From Phycisphaerae bacterium (GTDB lineage: Bacteria > Planctomycetota > Phycisphaerae > UBA1845 > PWPN01): DNA of 32,565 nt. Where the stretch lies: positions 1-32,565 of the forward strand of contig JAAYDF010000354.1 of assembly GCA_012729395.1 (NCBI GenBank), given 5' to 3'. Numbering within the stretch: the stretch's first letter is position 1; each line of letters starts with the position of its first letter. The position numbers and the translations under genes are program-made. Below the pieces are notes generated by a model. That model had not been told where the DNA came from. It was given only the letters and a program-made list of their open reading frames with translations, and made no database searches. Below are positions 14,678-20,951 of the stretch, in pieces.

Positions 14678-16236
14678 AGGTGCTTGAGCATTGCATCGAG
14701 GCGCCCGTAGCTCAGCAGGATAGAGCACCGGTTTCCTAAACCGAAGGTCGTGCGTTCGAATCGCACCGGGCGCGTTTGCATTTTGCCCCGTAAACATGCC
14801 GAAAACCCCTGATTCTGTTGGGTTTTTCTACCCCCCCCCGATTCGCTCTTTACTCCACCAGACTCCGCCGAACGTCGCCGAACTGCGCGGCTTAGTGACA
14901 AGCTAGGTGACAAGATTCTCCGGGGGTCGGGCGTGTCGGTCCCGGTGGCCTCGAGCGCTTGGCCGGCAGACACCGCCAGATCGGGCAGGGCCGCCAGGGC
15001 GTCGGCCAGCTCGCCGCGTCGGGAGTGTGAGTACCGGTCCATCGTCAAGGTGATCGTGCTATGCCGGGCGAGCTGTTGGGCAATCTTCGGATGAACACCG
15101 CCGGCCGCCAGGTTGCTTATGAACGTATGCCGCAAAGCGTAGAAGTCCGCGTACCGGCCGGCCTCATCGACGTACGACAGGAAGCTGGTCGCTTCCCGCT
15201 CTGTCCGATCCGTCGGGGTGGGGGCCTCATCCAACCATGCCGCTCGGGCGTCGGCCAGATCCGCCCGGAACATATCAGCCACGTCGTACCGCTCGGGCAT
15301 CGTGAACGCCGGGGCATCGGGCAGTCTCCCCGCCAGGTGATCGCGCATCATCGCCACCGTCTCGGGGCGCAGAGGCTGTACATCTTCCCGCCTTCGCTTG
15401 CTGTATCCCGCCGCTACCGTCACCGATGGATCGCCCACGAGCTGGAAGCTACTTGCCGTCAGACTCCGCGTCTCGCCGGGCCTCAGGCCGGTTTCCGCCG
15501 TGAGTCGATACAGAGCCGCCCGCTCGGGGCCGGTCATCTTGTACCGCTCGGGGGCTTCGGTGGTCACAGCCAGTAGTATCCGCAACTCATCGACCGACAG
15601 GGCACGTCGATCATGCCGACGATCCATCCGCACGTTCACCCCGGACAGGTGGGCCAGCGGGTTGTCCATCGCCCGACCGTCGCGGACCATCCACCGTGCG
15701 AACTGACGGCAGGCTTGCAGGTAGAAGTTGTGCGTCTGGGCGCTGATGCCCCGCTTATCCCCATCATCCCGCCTTAGGTCCGCCAGGTGGCGCTGCAGCT
15801 TGCTGGCCGATACGTCCGTCCAGAATCTGAACCGGCAGGCCGCGAATGCCGCCGTCGCCCGCTCGACCAACTGGTCTACATACCGGGCCGTGTTGCCCTT
15901 GGCCATTAGGGCCGCTTTCCAGTCCGCCAGGTGATCGCGTAAGGGCTTACCCGCCGCCCCCCGATCCGCCGTCAGGATGCCCCATCGGACCAGAGTCCGC
16001 CGCGTCGTGGCCGGCATCGTTTCGACAAACCGGGCCAGCTCGGGGGGCATCGTGTCGCCCGTCGCCCGGATCGTGTTCAAACGGTCCACCAGTCGGGCCG
16101 CGGATTCGCTCGCCTTCCGGTCCTTGAACAGCGGGAGCCGCCGCAGTGCGCCGGACCAGTCCACGAATACCCCGTACCACTTGGCCGACAGTCGCCGCTC
16201 GCCGTCGGTGGTGTAGCCGATTCGCCGTACTCTCAT
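14671..16236 (-). CDS. int: tyrosine recombinase (integrase)
   Basis: This enzyme catalyses integration and excision between the tRNA core sites. The 521-residue protein has an N-terminal arm-binding region (about 1-90), a SAM-like core-binding domain (about 95-195) and the catalytic domain (about 212-415). Catalytic residues: Arg252 (GLRPGE), Lys280 (YSKRR), Arg369 (ALRH), His392 (LARHS) and Tyr402 (MDRYSH). The box II His is replaced by Tyr366 (FYALRH). The start follows AAGGACAGGTGAACC. The C-terminus is unusual: from about residue 420 it becomes low-complexity, then reads antisense through the whole tRNA-Arg and stops at 14671. In the excised circle the same frame should continue at 20736 and end at 20521, giving 574 residues. 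Confidence 0.9.
   Translation of the reverse strand: MRVRRIGYTTDGERRLSAKWYGVFVDWSGALRRLPLFKDRKASESAARLVDRLNTIRATGDTMPPELARFVETMPATTRRTLVRWGILTADRGAAGKPLRDHLADWKAALMAKGNTARYVDQLVERATAAFAACRFRFWTDVSASKLQRHLADLRRDDGDKRGISAQTHNFYLQACRQFARWMVRDGRAMDNPLAHLSGVNVRMDRRHDRRALSVDELRILLAVTTEAPERYKMTGPERAALYRLTAETGLRPGETRSLTASSFQLVGDPSVTVAAGYSKRRREDVQPLRPETVAMMRDHLAGRLPDAPAFTMPERYDVADMFRADLADARAAWLDEAPTPTDRTEREATSFLSYVDEAGRYADFYALRHTFISNLAAGGVHPKIAQQLARHSTITLTMDRYSHSRRGELADALAALPDLAVSAGQALEATGTDTPDPRRILSPSLSLSRAVRRRSAESGGVKSESGGGRKTQQNQGFSACLRGKMQTRPVRFERTTFGLGNRCSILLSYGRLDAMLKHLS
14701..14774 (+). tRNA. tRNA-Arg (anticodon CCT), chimeric after integration
   Basis: The cloverleaf is complete: acceptor GCGCCCG (14701-14707) with CGGGCGC (14767-14773), a D arm, anticodon stem CCGGT/ACCGA, loop TTCCTAA with anticodon CCT (reads AGG), and T arm GTGCG/CGCAC around TTCGAAT. 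Discriminator G at 14774; CCA is not encoded. Bases 14728-14743 are repeated exactly at 20737-20752, so the 3' part was very likely supplied by the element. The anticodon stem has a C-A mismatch at its base (14728 with 14744). The displaced 3' half at the far end would restore a C-G pair there. Confidence 0.93.
14895..14914 (+). repeat. left paired arm-type site
   Basis: Two GTGACAAG copies (14895-14902 and 14907-14914), 12 bp apart, within the integrase 3' coding region. The 19-bp block GTGACAAGCTAGGTGACAA recurs at 20661-20679 with one change. AGACTCCGCCG precedes both (14860-14870 and 20646-20656). The position inside each end of the element suggests integrase arm-binding sites. Confidence 0.55.
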
Positions 16237-16251
16237 GGTTCACCTGTCCTT
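16237..16251 (-). promoter_or_regulatory. shared leader and ribosome site of int
   Basis: On the minus strand the 15 bases AAGGACAGGTGAACC directly precede the int ATG. The same 15 bases, plus one C, precede the ATG of the gene ending at 19364. A further partial copy (TTCACCTGTC) is at 16263-16272. They serve as ribosome sites and may also be a common control sequence. Confidence 0.5.
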
Positions 16252-16277
16252 GATCTGACGTGTTCACCTGTCAAACA

Positions 16278-16399
16278 TGCCAAGACAACATAACTTGGCA
16301 TCTTTGGCGCCGCCACCCCCGAAAAACCGCGTTCTTGCCCCCGTCAGTCCAAAGATGCCAAGATGCCAGGTTGTTTGTCCTTGGGGAACTTGGCATCTT
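16278..16399. repeat. cluster of CTTGGCATCTT inverted repeats between repA-like gene and int
   Basis: TGCCAAG (16278-16284) faces CTTGGCA (16294-16300). CTTGGCATCTTTGG (16294-16307) has an exact inverse at 16349-16362. A shorter inverse, AAGATGCCA, overlaps at 16360-16368, and CTTGGCATCTT recurs at 16389-16399. These dense two-way repeats lie in the 294-bp gap upstream of int, where its promoter should be, so operators, integrase arm sites or an origin are all possible. Confidence 0.6.
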
Positions 16400-16427
16400 C
16401 GCTGGGATCTTCGGCCGCGGGTCCTTT

Positions 16428-16545
16428 CCCGACAGGGGCATCATCATCATCATCCCGCCGGGGGCATCATCATCATCATCATCCCGACAGGGGCATCATC
16501 ATCATCATCCCGACAGGGGCATCATCATCATCATCCCGCCGGGGC
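16428..16545. repeat. minisatellite, four units of about 26 bp with (CAT)n
   Basis: Units of CCCGACAGGGGC or CCCGCCGGGGGC followed by ATCATCATCATCAT lie at 16428-16453, 16454-16482 (one extra triplet), 16483-16508 and 16509-16534, with a partial fifth unit. The array starts within the last codons of the primase-helicase gene (stop 16531-16533) and runs into the gap before int. Confidence 0.8.
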
Positions 16546-18417
16546 CTCAGGCAACGCCCATACCCACCCGCCGCCGAACTGCGGCGCCTTGCGAGGCTTC
16601 ACCCGGAGTTGGTCCTTCGCGCGATACATCGTGGTGGTCCACGAGTAGCCGGCCGCCTTGGCCTCATCTTGAATCTGGGCGACGGGCATCGGCCCATCCG
16701 CCAACAGCTCCGCCAGCCAAGCCGCCGCCGCGTTGCGGGCCTCGGGCTTCGGGCCGGGTCGATGATCGCCGTTGCCCAGCTCCAGGGCCTCATCCGCCCG
16801 CATCGTCACCGGGGCCGATTCCCATGTCACCCGGCCGTCAGTGATCGCGAACGCCAGACCGCCGCCGTCGGGGGCGAGATTGTTCTTCACGGGCAAAAAC
16901 AGCCGCCGCTCGGGATGGTCCTTGTCGCTGGTGACCGCCCAGGCCGACCGTACCGCCGCAATGAACGCCAGACTCCCCATCGCCCGGTAGATCGCGCGTG
17001 CGGATGATGCCTTGCTCAGGTGCGTCACCATGACCACCGCCGCCCCATGATCGGCCGCCAGCTTCGTCAACGGGGCCAGCAGCCCGCGAACTTCGGCGTT
17101 TTTGTGGGAATCCGTCGACGCCAGGTAGGCCGACACCGGGTCGATGATGATGAGGCGACAATCAGGCATCCGCTGGAGCGCTTGGGCGAGCTGGTCCACG
17201 TCCGCCAGCGTGAACATCCGATCCACGGGTCGGCCGTGGTCATCCACCCGACGGATGCTTTCCATAATCTGCACTCGCCCCAGGGCCGCCCCAGCAGCGT
17301 CCAGGCGGGGCCGGATCGTGTCGGCCGCATCATCTTCGGCGTTGATGACGATCGTGGACCCCAGGGGGGCTGGGCCGCTTCCATCGGGCCATGGCGCACC
17401 GGTGGACACCCGCGCCGCCAGGTCCATCGTCACCCAGCTTTTGCCAAGTCCCGGATCGCCGAAGATCAGGGCGAGCTTGCCCAGGGCGAGCCGGCCGGGC
17501 CACAGCCAGCGCACCGCCTCAGGTTGCACGTCCGCCAGGCAGCGCAGGACAGGTCCGCCGATCAGCTCCGCCGCGTTCAGCTCCGGGGCCGCGTCGGCCA
17601 ACTCCAGGATCGCCGCTCGGATCGTCTCGGGTTCCTCCGTCCGCCGGGCATCGACGTACTCGACAAGATCGCCCTTGGCCGGCAGACCGGGTAGATGGAC
17701 GATCCGCACACGAGCCGCGGGGCGGAGCTGAACCAGTCGCCGGGCCACGTCGTGGGCGTACCGCTCGCCTTTGTCATCGTGGTCGGGCAGGATGATGCAC
17801 TCCCGGCCGGCCAGCGGGGTCCAGTCGCTCTTGCCCGCAGACTCCGCCCCGTGGGCCGACGTGGTGGCCGTCAGGCCCAGGCTACGGGCCGCGTCGGCCG
17901 CTTTCTCGCCTTCGACGATGCACACCGGATCGGGCAGCTCCGCCAGGTCGGGCAGGTGGTACAGGGGCAGCTCGCCCGGTGGATCGCCGATCCGCCAGCC
18001 ATCGACCGCAGGATGAACCGGCCGGTAGTCTTTCTTCCCATCACGAAGCCGGAATCGACCGACGATGAAGACCTCATCGCCGTCCGCGTGGTGGTATGGC
18101 CACTGTCCCACCAGCTCGCCGCCGGTCGCCGGGCAGACCGCCTCGAGCGCGTCTTCGGCCGTGGGGTATGCTTTCCCGTTGCGGGCCACGTGGACCGTGG
18201 GGCGAGCTGTTCGGGATGATCGTCGGGCAGGGGCCGCCGTCGCCTCAGTCAGTCGATGCACCCACCCCGCCCCCTTGTCACCAGCGCGCTTGCCCGATTC
18301 CACCCGCGTACAGATCGCCACCGATCCATCCGCCGACACCATGCACCAGTCGGGCTTTTCACAGATCGGGCAGGGGCTCGCCTTGGTCACTCGCCGCCAG
18401 TCAGTACTAGATGCCAT
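16531..18417 (-). CDS. primase-helicase replication protein (zinc finger, Toprim, RecA-fold ATPase)
   Basis: This 628-residue protein is probably the element's replication initiator. In order: a CHC2-like zinc finger (Cys16, Cys19, Cys25, Cys36), a Toprim domain (CIVEGEKAAD with Glu169; LPDHDDKG with Asp212 and Asp214), a RecA/RepA-type ATPase (AAA_25) with Walker A GDPGLGKS (320-327) and Walker B RLIIIDP (421-427), and a C-terminal winged-helix region (about 565-628). This layout is common in phage satellites and integrative plasmid-like elements, where one protein primes and unwinds DNA. The start ATG lies inside the end of the AlpA-like gene (11-bp overlap) with GAGGGAG before it, so translation is coupled. 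The stop falls inside a minisatellite. The exact enzymatic activities are family-based inference. Confidence 0.88.
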   Translation of the reverse strand: MASSTDWRRVTKASPCPICEKPDWCMVSADGSVAICTRVESGKRAGDKGAGWVHRLTEATAAPARRSSRTARPTVHVARNGKAYPTAEDALEAVCPATGGELVGQWPYHHADGDEVFIVGRFRLRDGKKDYRPVHPAVDGWRIGDPPGELPLYHLPDLAELPDPVCIVEGEKAADAARSLGLTATTSAHGAESAGKSDWTPLAGRECIILPDHDDKGERYAHDVARRLVQLRPAARVRIVHLPGLPAKGDLVEYVDARRTEEPETIRAAILELADAAPELNAAELIGGPVLRCLADVQPEAVRWLWPGRLALGKLALIFGDPGLGKSWVTMDLAARVSTGAPWPDGSGPAPLGSTIVINAEDDAADTIRPRLDAAGAALGRVQIMESIRRVDDHGRPVDRMFTLADVDQLAQALQRMPDCRLIIIDPVSAYLASTDSHKNAEVRGLLAPLTKLAADHGAAVVMVTHLSKASSARAIYRAMGSLAFIAAVRSAWAVTSDKDHPERRLFLPVKNNLAPDGGGLAFAITDGRVTWESAPVTMRADEALELGNGDHRPGPKPEARNAAAAWLAELLADGPMPVAQIQDEAKAAGYSWTTTMYRAKDQLRVKPRKAPQFGGGWVWALPEAPAG

Positions 18418-18664
18418 CGTGCTCCCTCATCATGGTTGCCCAGCGGGTCGCGCCGGGGCATCCGGCCGCCACCCAGGCGTGCAGCTCATCGACGCGATAG
18501 CGGCAGCATCGGCCCAGGCGGATCGGGGCAGGACCCAGTTGTCCAGCTCGTTTCATCGCGTAGAAGTGTGACGATGATATGCCCAGCATCCGGGCCGCCC
18601 CGTCGCTGTCCACCGTCAGGGGGTCGTGGGCCTCAGGGGGTGGTCGCTTCGTCTTCTTTCTCAC
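18407..18664 (-). CDS. AlpA/excisionase-like HTH protein
   Basis: An 85-residue DNA-binding protein. Residues 17-65 form a MerR/HTH_17-type winged HTH (DGAARMLGISSSHFYAMKRA, then PIRLGRCCRYRVDELHAWV), the form found in AlpA regulators and excisionases. It begins with GTG, its GTGA overlapping the stop of the upstream gene, and overlaps the primase-helicase start downstream by 11 bp. Within the operon it could control int expression or assist excision as a recombination directionality factor. The sequence does not decide which. Confidence 0.8.
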   Translation of the reverse strand: MRKKTKRPPPEAHDPLTVDSDGAARMLGISSSHFYAMKRAGQLGPAPIRLGRCCRYRVDELHAWVAAGCPGATRWATMMREHDGI

Positions 18665-19077
18665 GTCGCCGCCCCCCCGGCCGTGTCGGCCGCCGTGGTG
18701 ACCGCCCAGACCGTCGCCGACCGCCCGGAGCTGGTGCGCCGCCGTCGGCCGGAGTCTCGGACCAGCAGCAGCCGGACCAGCTCCACCCGTCGCGGAGTCT
18801 CGCTCTGAGGCTTCAGACCCAGGGCGAGCTGCGCTTCCTCATCGGTCCCGCCGTGCGCGCCGCGTTCGATGAAGAACCGCAAGACGAGCTGACGTTGCCG
18901 GGCCGCGTGTCCGCGGATGCACCGGGCCGCCTCACAGCTCGTGGCGCTCGAGCTGACGGCAGGCGGATGCAGATAGCCTTGTCCGGTGCGGTCAGGCGGT
19001 GTAGGATGATGTTGGCAACCATAATCCCCCCCGGCCGCCGCGTCCCGGTGGTCGGGGGTTCTTTTTGTCTCATCCAT
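18661..19077 (-). CDS. small winged-helix protein
   Basis: A 138-residue protein. Residues 1-55 look disordered. Residues about 62-125 read as a winged helix: LVLRFFIERGAHGGTDEEAQ, then ALGLKPQSETPRRVELVRLL and a basic wing (RDSGRRRRTSSGRSATVW). From memory, a helix of this kind that selects on xTDEEIQxALxMxxxTxRPRRxELV occurs as a small ORF in many planctomycete genomes, often near replication or phage genes. A DNA-binding function is likely; its target is unknown. It overlaps the preceding gene by 8 bp and the following one by 4 bp. Confidence 0.68.
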   Translation of the reverse strand: MDETKRTPDHRDAAAGGDYGCQHHPTPPDRTGQGYLHPPAVSSSATSCEAARCIRGHAARQRQLVLRFFIERGAHGGTDEEAQLALGLKPQSETPRRVELVRLLLVRDSGRRRRTSSGRSATVWAVTTAADTAGGAAT

Positions 19078-19288
19078 GTTTCACCTCGTGTTGTTGGGGG
19101 TTTGCCCGGGCTCGCTCGGACAGCGCGTGGGCTACCGCATCCACGTTGACCAGCATCCGCCGACCAGCGCGTAAACACGGAATCCGCCCAGCCAGGGCCT
19201 CGGATCGCAACCACTTTGCAGGTACGCCCAGCCGCGTGGCCGCATGTCGCAAAGCGATGAACGCTTCAGGGAGTGTGTTGGTGCTCAT
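19070..19288 (-). CDS. small HTH protein, first gene of the replication operon
   Basis: A 72-residue protein starting at ATG 19288, behind AAAGG; the frame extends to a TTG at 19309 but that is less likely. The sequence AFIALRHAATRLGVPAKWLR, then EALAGRIPCLRAGRRMLVNV, is a HTH_17/excisionase-type DNA-binding domain. It heads a run of four overlapping genes (19288 to 16531). A pair of 19-bp tandem repeats lies 53-90 bp upstream, a natural place for self-regulation. Function (repressor, excisionase or replication accessory) not decided. Confidence 0.7.
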   Translation of the reverse strand: MSTNTLPEAFIALRHAATRLGVPAKWLRSEALAGRIPCLRAGRRMLVNVDAVAHALSERARANPQQHEVKHG

Positions 19289-19340
19289 ACTGCCTTTATG
19301 GACGCGCAAACCGGCGCAGGCAAGAGCTTTTCTAAGGGTG

Positions 19341-19378
19341 CGGGTTTTATTCGGATCTTCGGGTTATAATCGGATCTT
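19341..19378 (-). repeat. two adjacent 19-bp tandem repeats
   Basis: On the minus strand AAGATCCGATTATAACCCG (19378-19360) is followed without gap by AAGATCCGAATAAAACCCG (19359-19341); 17 of 19 bases agree. The stop codon of the upstream gene lies in the first copy. The AT-rich centres (TATAAC, ATAAAAC) may contain the promoter of the replication operon. Candidate operator or iteron. Confidence 0.65.
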
Positions 19379-20173
19379 TGGGTGATCCTCCAGGGCTTTC
19401 TTGCACGCTTCGCGATTGGCCTTAGTGGGGCTGCGATCGGCAATCATCTGCAAGATCGTGCGGGCCTCACGGACCGAGTACCGATGATTCTTCTTGCCCC
19501 GTTCCGGGATCGGTACGCCGGCCATCTTTGCGTACTTGTTCAGGGTGTCGGGGCACACATCGGCCATGGCCGTCAGCTCGCTGGGGTAGAGCGTCCCGGA
19601 TTCTCCGCCGGGGCTCGGGGAATAGTCTTTCGTGGATGTCGCATCCGGTCCAGGCTCATCGGCAGTCGGGGGGGGCATCGGGTCGGATGAGTCCGATAGG
19701 CCGTCCCCTTCCTCTTGCTGGTCCCTGTCCACCCATTCGTAGTGGTCTTGGAACCACCGAACAAACCGTTGCGCCTCTTGGTATGCATAGAGCATGGTAT
19801 CCCCCTCTTCCTCTTCGATGCCCTCGGCTTCGTACTCGGCACATTCCGCCAGAAACTCATCGCAGGCTTTCACTTGTGGTGGCGTCAGATCCCCCGTCGG
19901 CACTATCCACCAATAGTCTTCTTTGGATGGTGGGGTTTGTGTGCTCTTATCGCGCCTCTTGAGTAGCCTGAATGTTCTCTCAAGATGCTCAACAACGTAC
20001 TCCGCCAGTTGGTAGTCATCCGTGGCAAACACCGGCGTGTACTGTTGAGCCCGGATCAGGGCTGGCCAGTGGTTCAGGAAGATGTAGAACCGATCATCAT
20101 CATCTACCAGATCATCGAAGCCCTCGTCTGTTTCCTCGTTGGCGGGATCGTGCGGGTCGTGTTCTTCGGGCAT
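19364..20173 (-). CDS. acidic protein with C-terminal HTH domain
   Basis: The 269-residue protein starts at ATG 20173, directly after the AAGGACAGGTGAACCC leader it shares with int. Residues 1-30 are very acidic. Residues about 30-150 form an unrecognised domain rich in aromatic and acidic residues (RFYIFLNHWPALIRAQQYTP near 28). A Pro/Ser/Asp-rich linker follows (about 150-195), then a MerR-like HTH (YPSELTAMADVCPDTLNKYA, then RGKKNHRYSVREARTILQMI) and a basic end. It is the first minus-strand gene of the element. I infer a regulator with its own sensing or partner-binding domain, but have no family match. Confidence 0.72.
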   Translation of the reverse strand: MPEEHDPHDPANEETDEGFDDLVDDDDRFYIFLNHWPALIRAQQYTPVFATDDYQLAEYVVEHLERTFRLLKRRDKSTQTPPSKEDYWWIVPTGDLTPPQVKACDEFLAECAEYEAEGIEEEEGDTMLYAYQEAQRFVRWFQDHYEWVDRDQQEEGDGLSDSSDPMPPPTADEPGPDATSTKDYSPSPGGESGTLYPSELTAMADVCPDTLNKYAKMAGVPIPERGKKNHRYSVREARTILQMIADRSPTKANREACKKALEDHPKIRL

Positions 20174-20231
20174 GGGTTCACCTGTCCTTACGGGCCGATC
20201 CACGGGCGGGGCGTGGACAGGTGATTGAACC
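20174..20231. promoter_or_regulatory. inverted pair of the GGACAGGTGA motif
   Basis: GGGTTCACCTGTCC (20174-20187) and GGACAGGTGATTGAACC (20215-20231) form an inverted repeat with a 27-bp loop, directly before the start of the acidic HTH gene. The left arm doubles as that gene's ribosome site and matches the int leader. This could be an operator read by an element regulator, or an RNA hairpin that hides the ribosome site. Confidence 0.5.
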
Positions 20232-20520
20232 GCCACCGCCCGGGGATCGCTTGGCCGGTAGCTACTCCGGCCGTCCCGCGTCTCATCTTACCCCGTGATC
20301 CCCCCGGCCGTCACCCCCAGCCCTCATGTCAATCCCGGTTCTTTGTGGACACGTTCTCCGGGCCGTCGCGATGATCTAACCGCCCGCCGTCCAGACCACG
20401 CAACCCGAACCCGAACCGCCAAAAAACATCATTACACCCTCGCAGACGGCGCGATTTCTGAACCGCGCGCCGCCCGGGGGGGCCAGAAAGAACCTACAGC
20501 TCGCAGGGCGATGTGGCCCC
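20232..20520. other. element right flank without visible gene
   Basis: GC-rich DNA between the first element gene and the integrase-tail ORF. I see no gene, tRNA or clear repeat here. Confidence 0.5.
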
Positions 20521-20736
20521 CTACTCCCGGCCGGCCGTCGCCCGGACCATCGCCGTGATCGCCGCCCGGATCGCCTCAGGCAGCGTCCCCCAGGCATCGA
20601 CCACCGCCACCAGCTCGGGGTCCGCAGTCCCGCTTTGACGCCACGAGACTCCGCCGCCAGGTGACAAGCCAGGTGACAAACTTCCGGGTGGGTTGTCGTA
20701 AGTCCCGCCCGGATCGTCGGTTGCCGACCGCTCCCC
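20521..20736 (-). CDS. detached C-terminal tail of the integrase (read only in the excised circle)
   Basis: This is a 71-codon open frame plus stop with no start of its own. Its frame leaves the right core repeat in the same phase in which the integrase frame enters the left one: the cores are 6,009 bp apart, a multiple of three, and both read GLGNR. After excision the integrase should run on into it. The tail contains SLSPGLSP, over the arm-site repeats, and ends with ADPELVAVVDAW and TLPEAIRAAITAMV, an amphipathic helical stretch that looks like real protein. I recall similar short xPxLxxVVxAWxxLPExIRxxI tails near planctomycete integrases; that is memory and not a search. In the integrated state it is probably silent. 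Confidence 0.5.
   Translation of the reverse strand, partial: GERSATDDPGGTYDNPPGSLSPGLSPGGGVSWRQSGTADPELVAVVDAWGTLPEAIRAAITAMVRATAGRE
20661..20680 (+). repeat. right paired arm-type site
   Basis: GTGACAAG (20661-20668) and GTGACAAA (20673-20680), 12 bp apart, the counterpart of the pair at 14895-14914. In a joined circle the two pairs would flank the core at about 57 and 150 bp, like the P and P' arms of a phage attachment site. Confidence 0.55.
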
Positions 20737-20783
20737 CCGGTTTCCTAAACCGGGGGTCATAGGTTCGAATCCTATCGGGCGCG
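20737..20783 (+). other. attR: displaced 3' half of tRNA-Arg
   Basis: The stretch contains the 16-bp core, the loop with CCT anticodon, a T arm (ATAGG/CCTAT around TTCGAAT), the acceptor strand CGGGCGC and a discriminator G. There is no 5' half before it, so it is not a functional tRNA. Joined to 14701-14743 it rebuilds a 74-nt tRNA-Arg with a fully paired anticodon stem. Confidence 0.88.
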
Positions 20784-20951
20784 GTTCTTCCATGCCCTGC
20801 GAGCATACCGAACATTCCCGCCCATGCTGGCCACTCGGCGTAACCAGCCATCGACTCCTTGCACCATCAAGATCCGCCGAATGGCGTCGGACGCATCGGG
20901 TGGGATCACAACGGCTCCCAACACAGCCGGCCTGATAAAACCCGGGCGAGG

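Larger units (their letters stand above)
14728..20752. mobile_element. integrative element in tRNA-Arg(CCT), 6,009 bp
   Basis: The element lies between two perfect copies of CCGGTTTCCTAAACCG (14728-14743 and 20737-20752). The left copy is inside an intact tRNA-Arg; the right copy begins a stray tRNA 3' half. All six genes are on the minus strand: acidic HTH protein, small HTH, winged helix, AlpA-like HTH, primase-helicase and tyrosine integrase, the last reading towards the tRNA. Four of them overlap by 4-11 bp. Both ends carry a paired GTGACAAG motif. No capsid, portal, tail, relaxase, type IV secretion, toxin or defence gene is seen. I therefore call it a small self-replicating satellite or plasmid-like integrative element that probably depends on a helper for transfer. 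That last step is inference. Confidence 0.88.

Noticed and set aside
16428-16545. CRISPR-like array
   Set aside because: The units are joined without unique spacers; the variable part is a CAT triplet run. It is a minisatellite.
16260-16844. Plus-strand ORF with His- and Ile-rich repeats
   Set aside because: It is the translation of the CAT repeat and the antisense of the primase-helicase gene, with no ribosome site.
18256-19149. Long plus-strand ORF opposite the element operon
   Set aside because: Pro/Arg/Ser-rich antisense frame of three overlapping minus-strand genes with recognisable domains.
20737-20783. Second functional tRNA-Arg
   Set aside because: Only the anticodon arm, T arm and 3' acceptor strand are there; no D arm or 5' acceptor strand precedes it.
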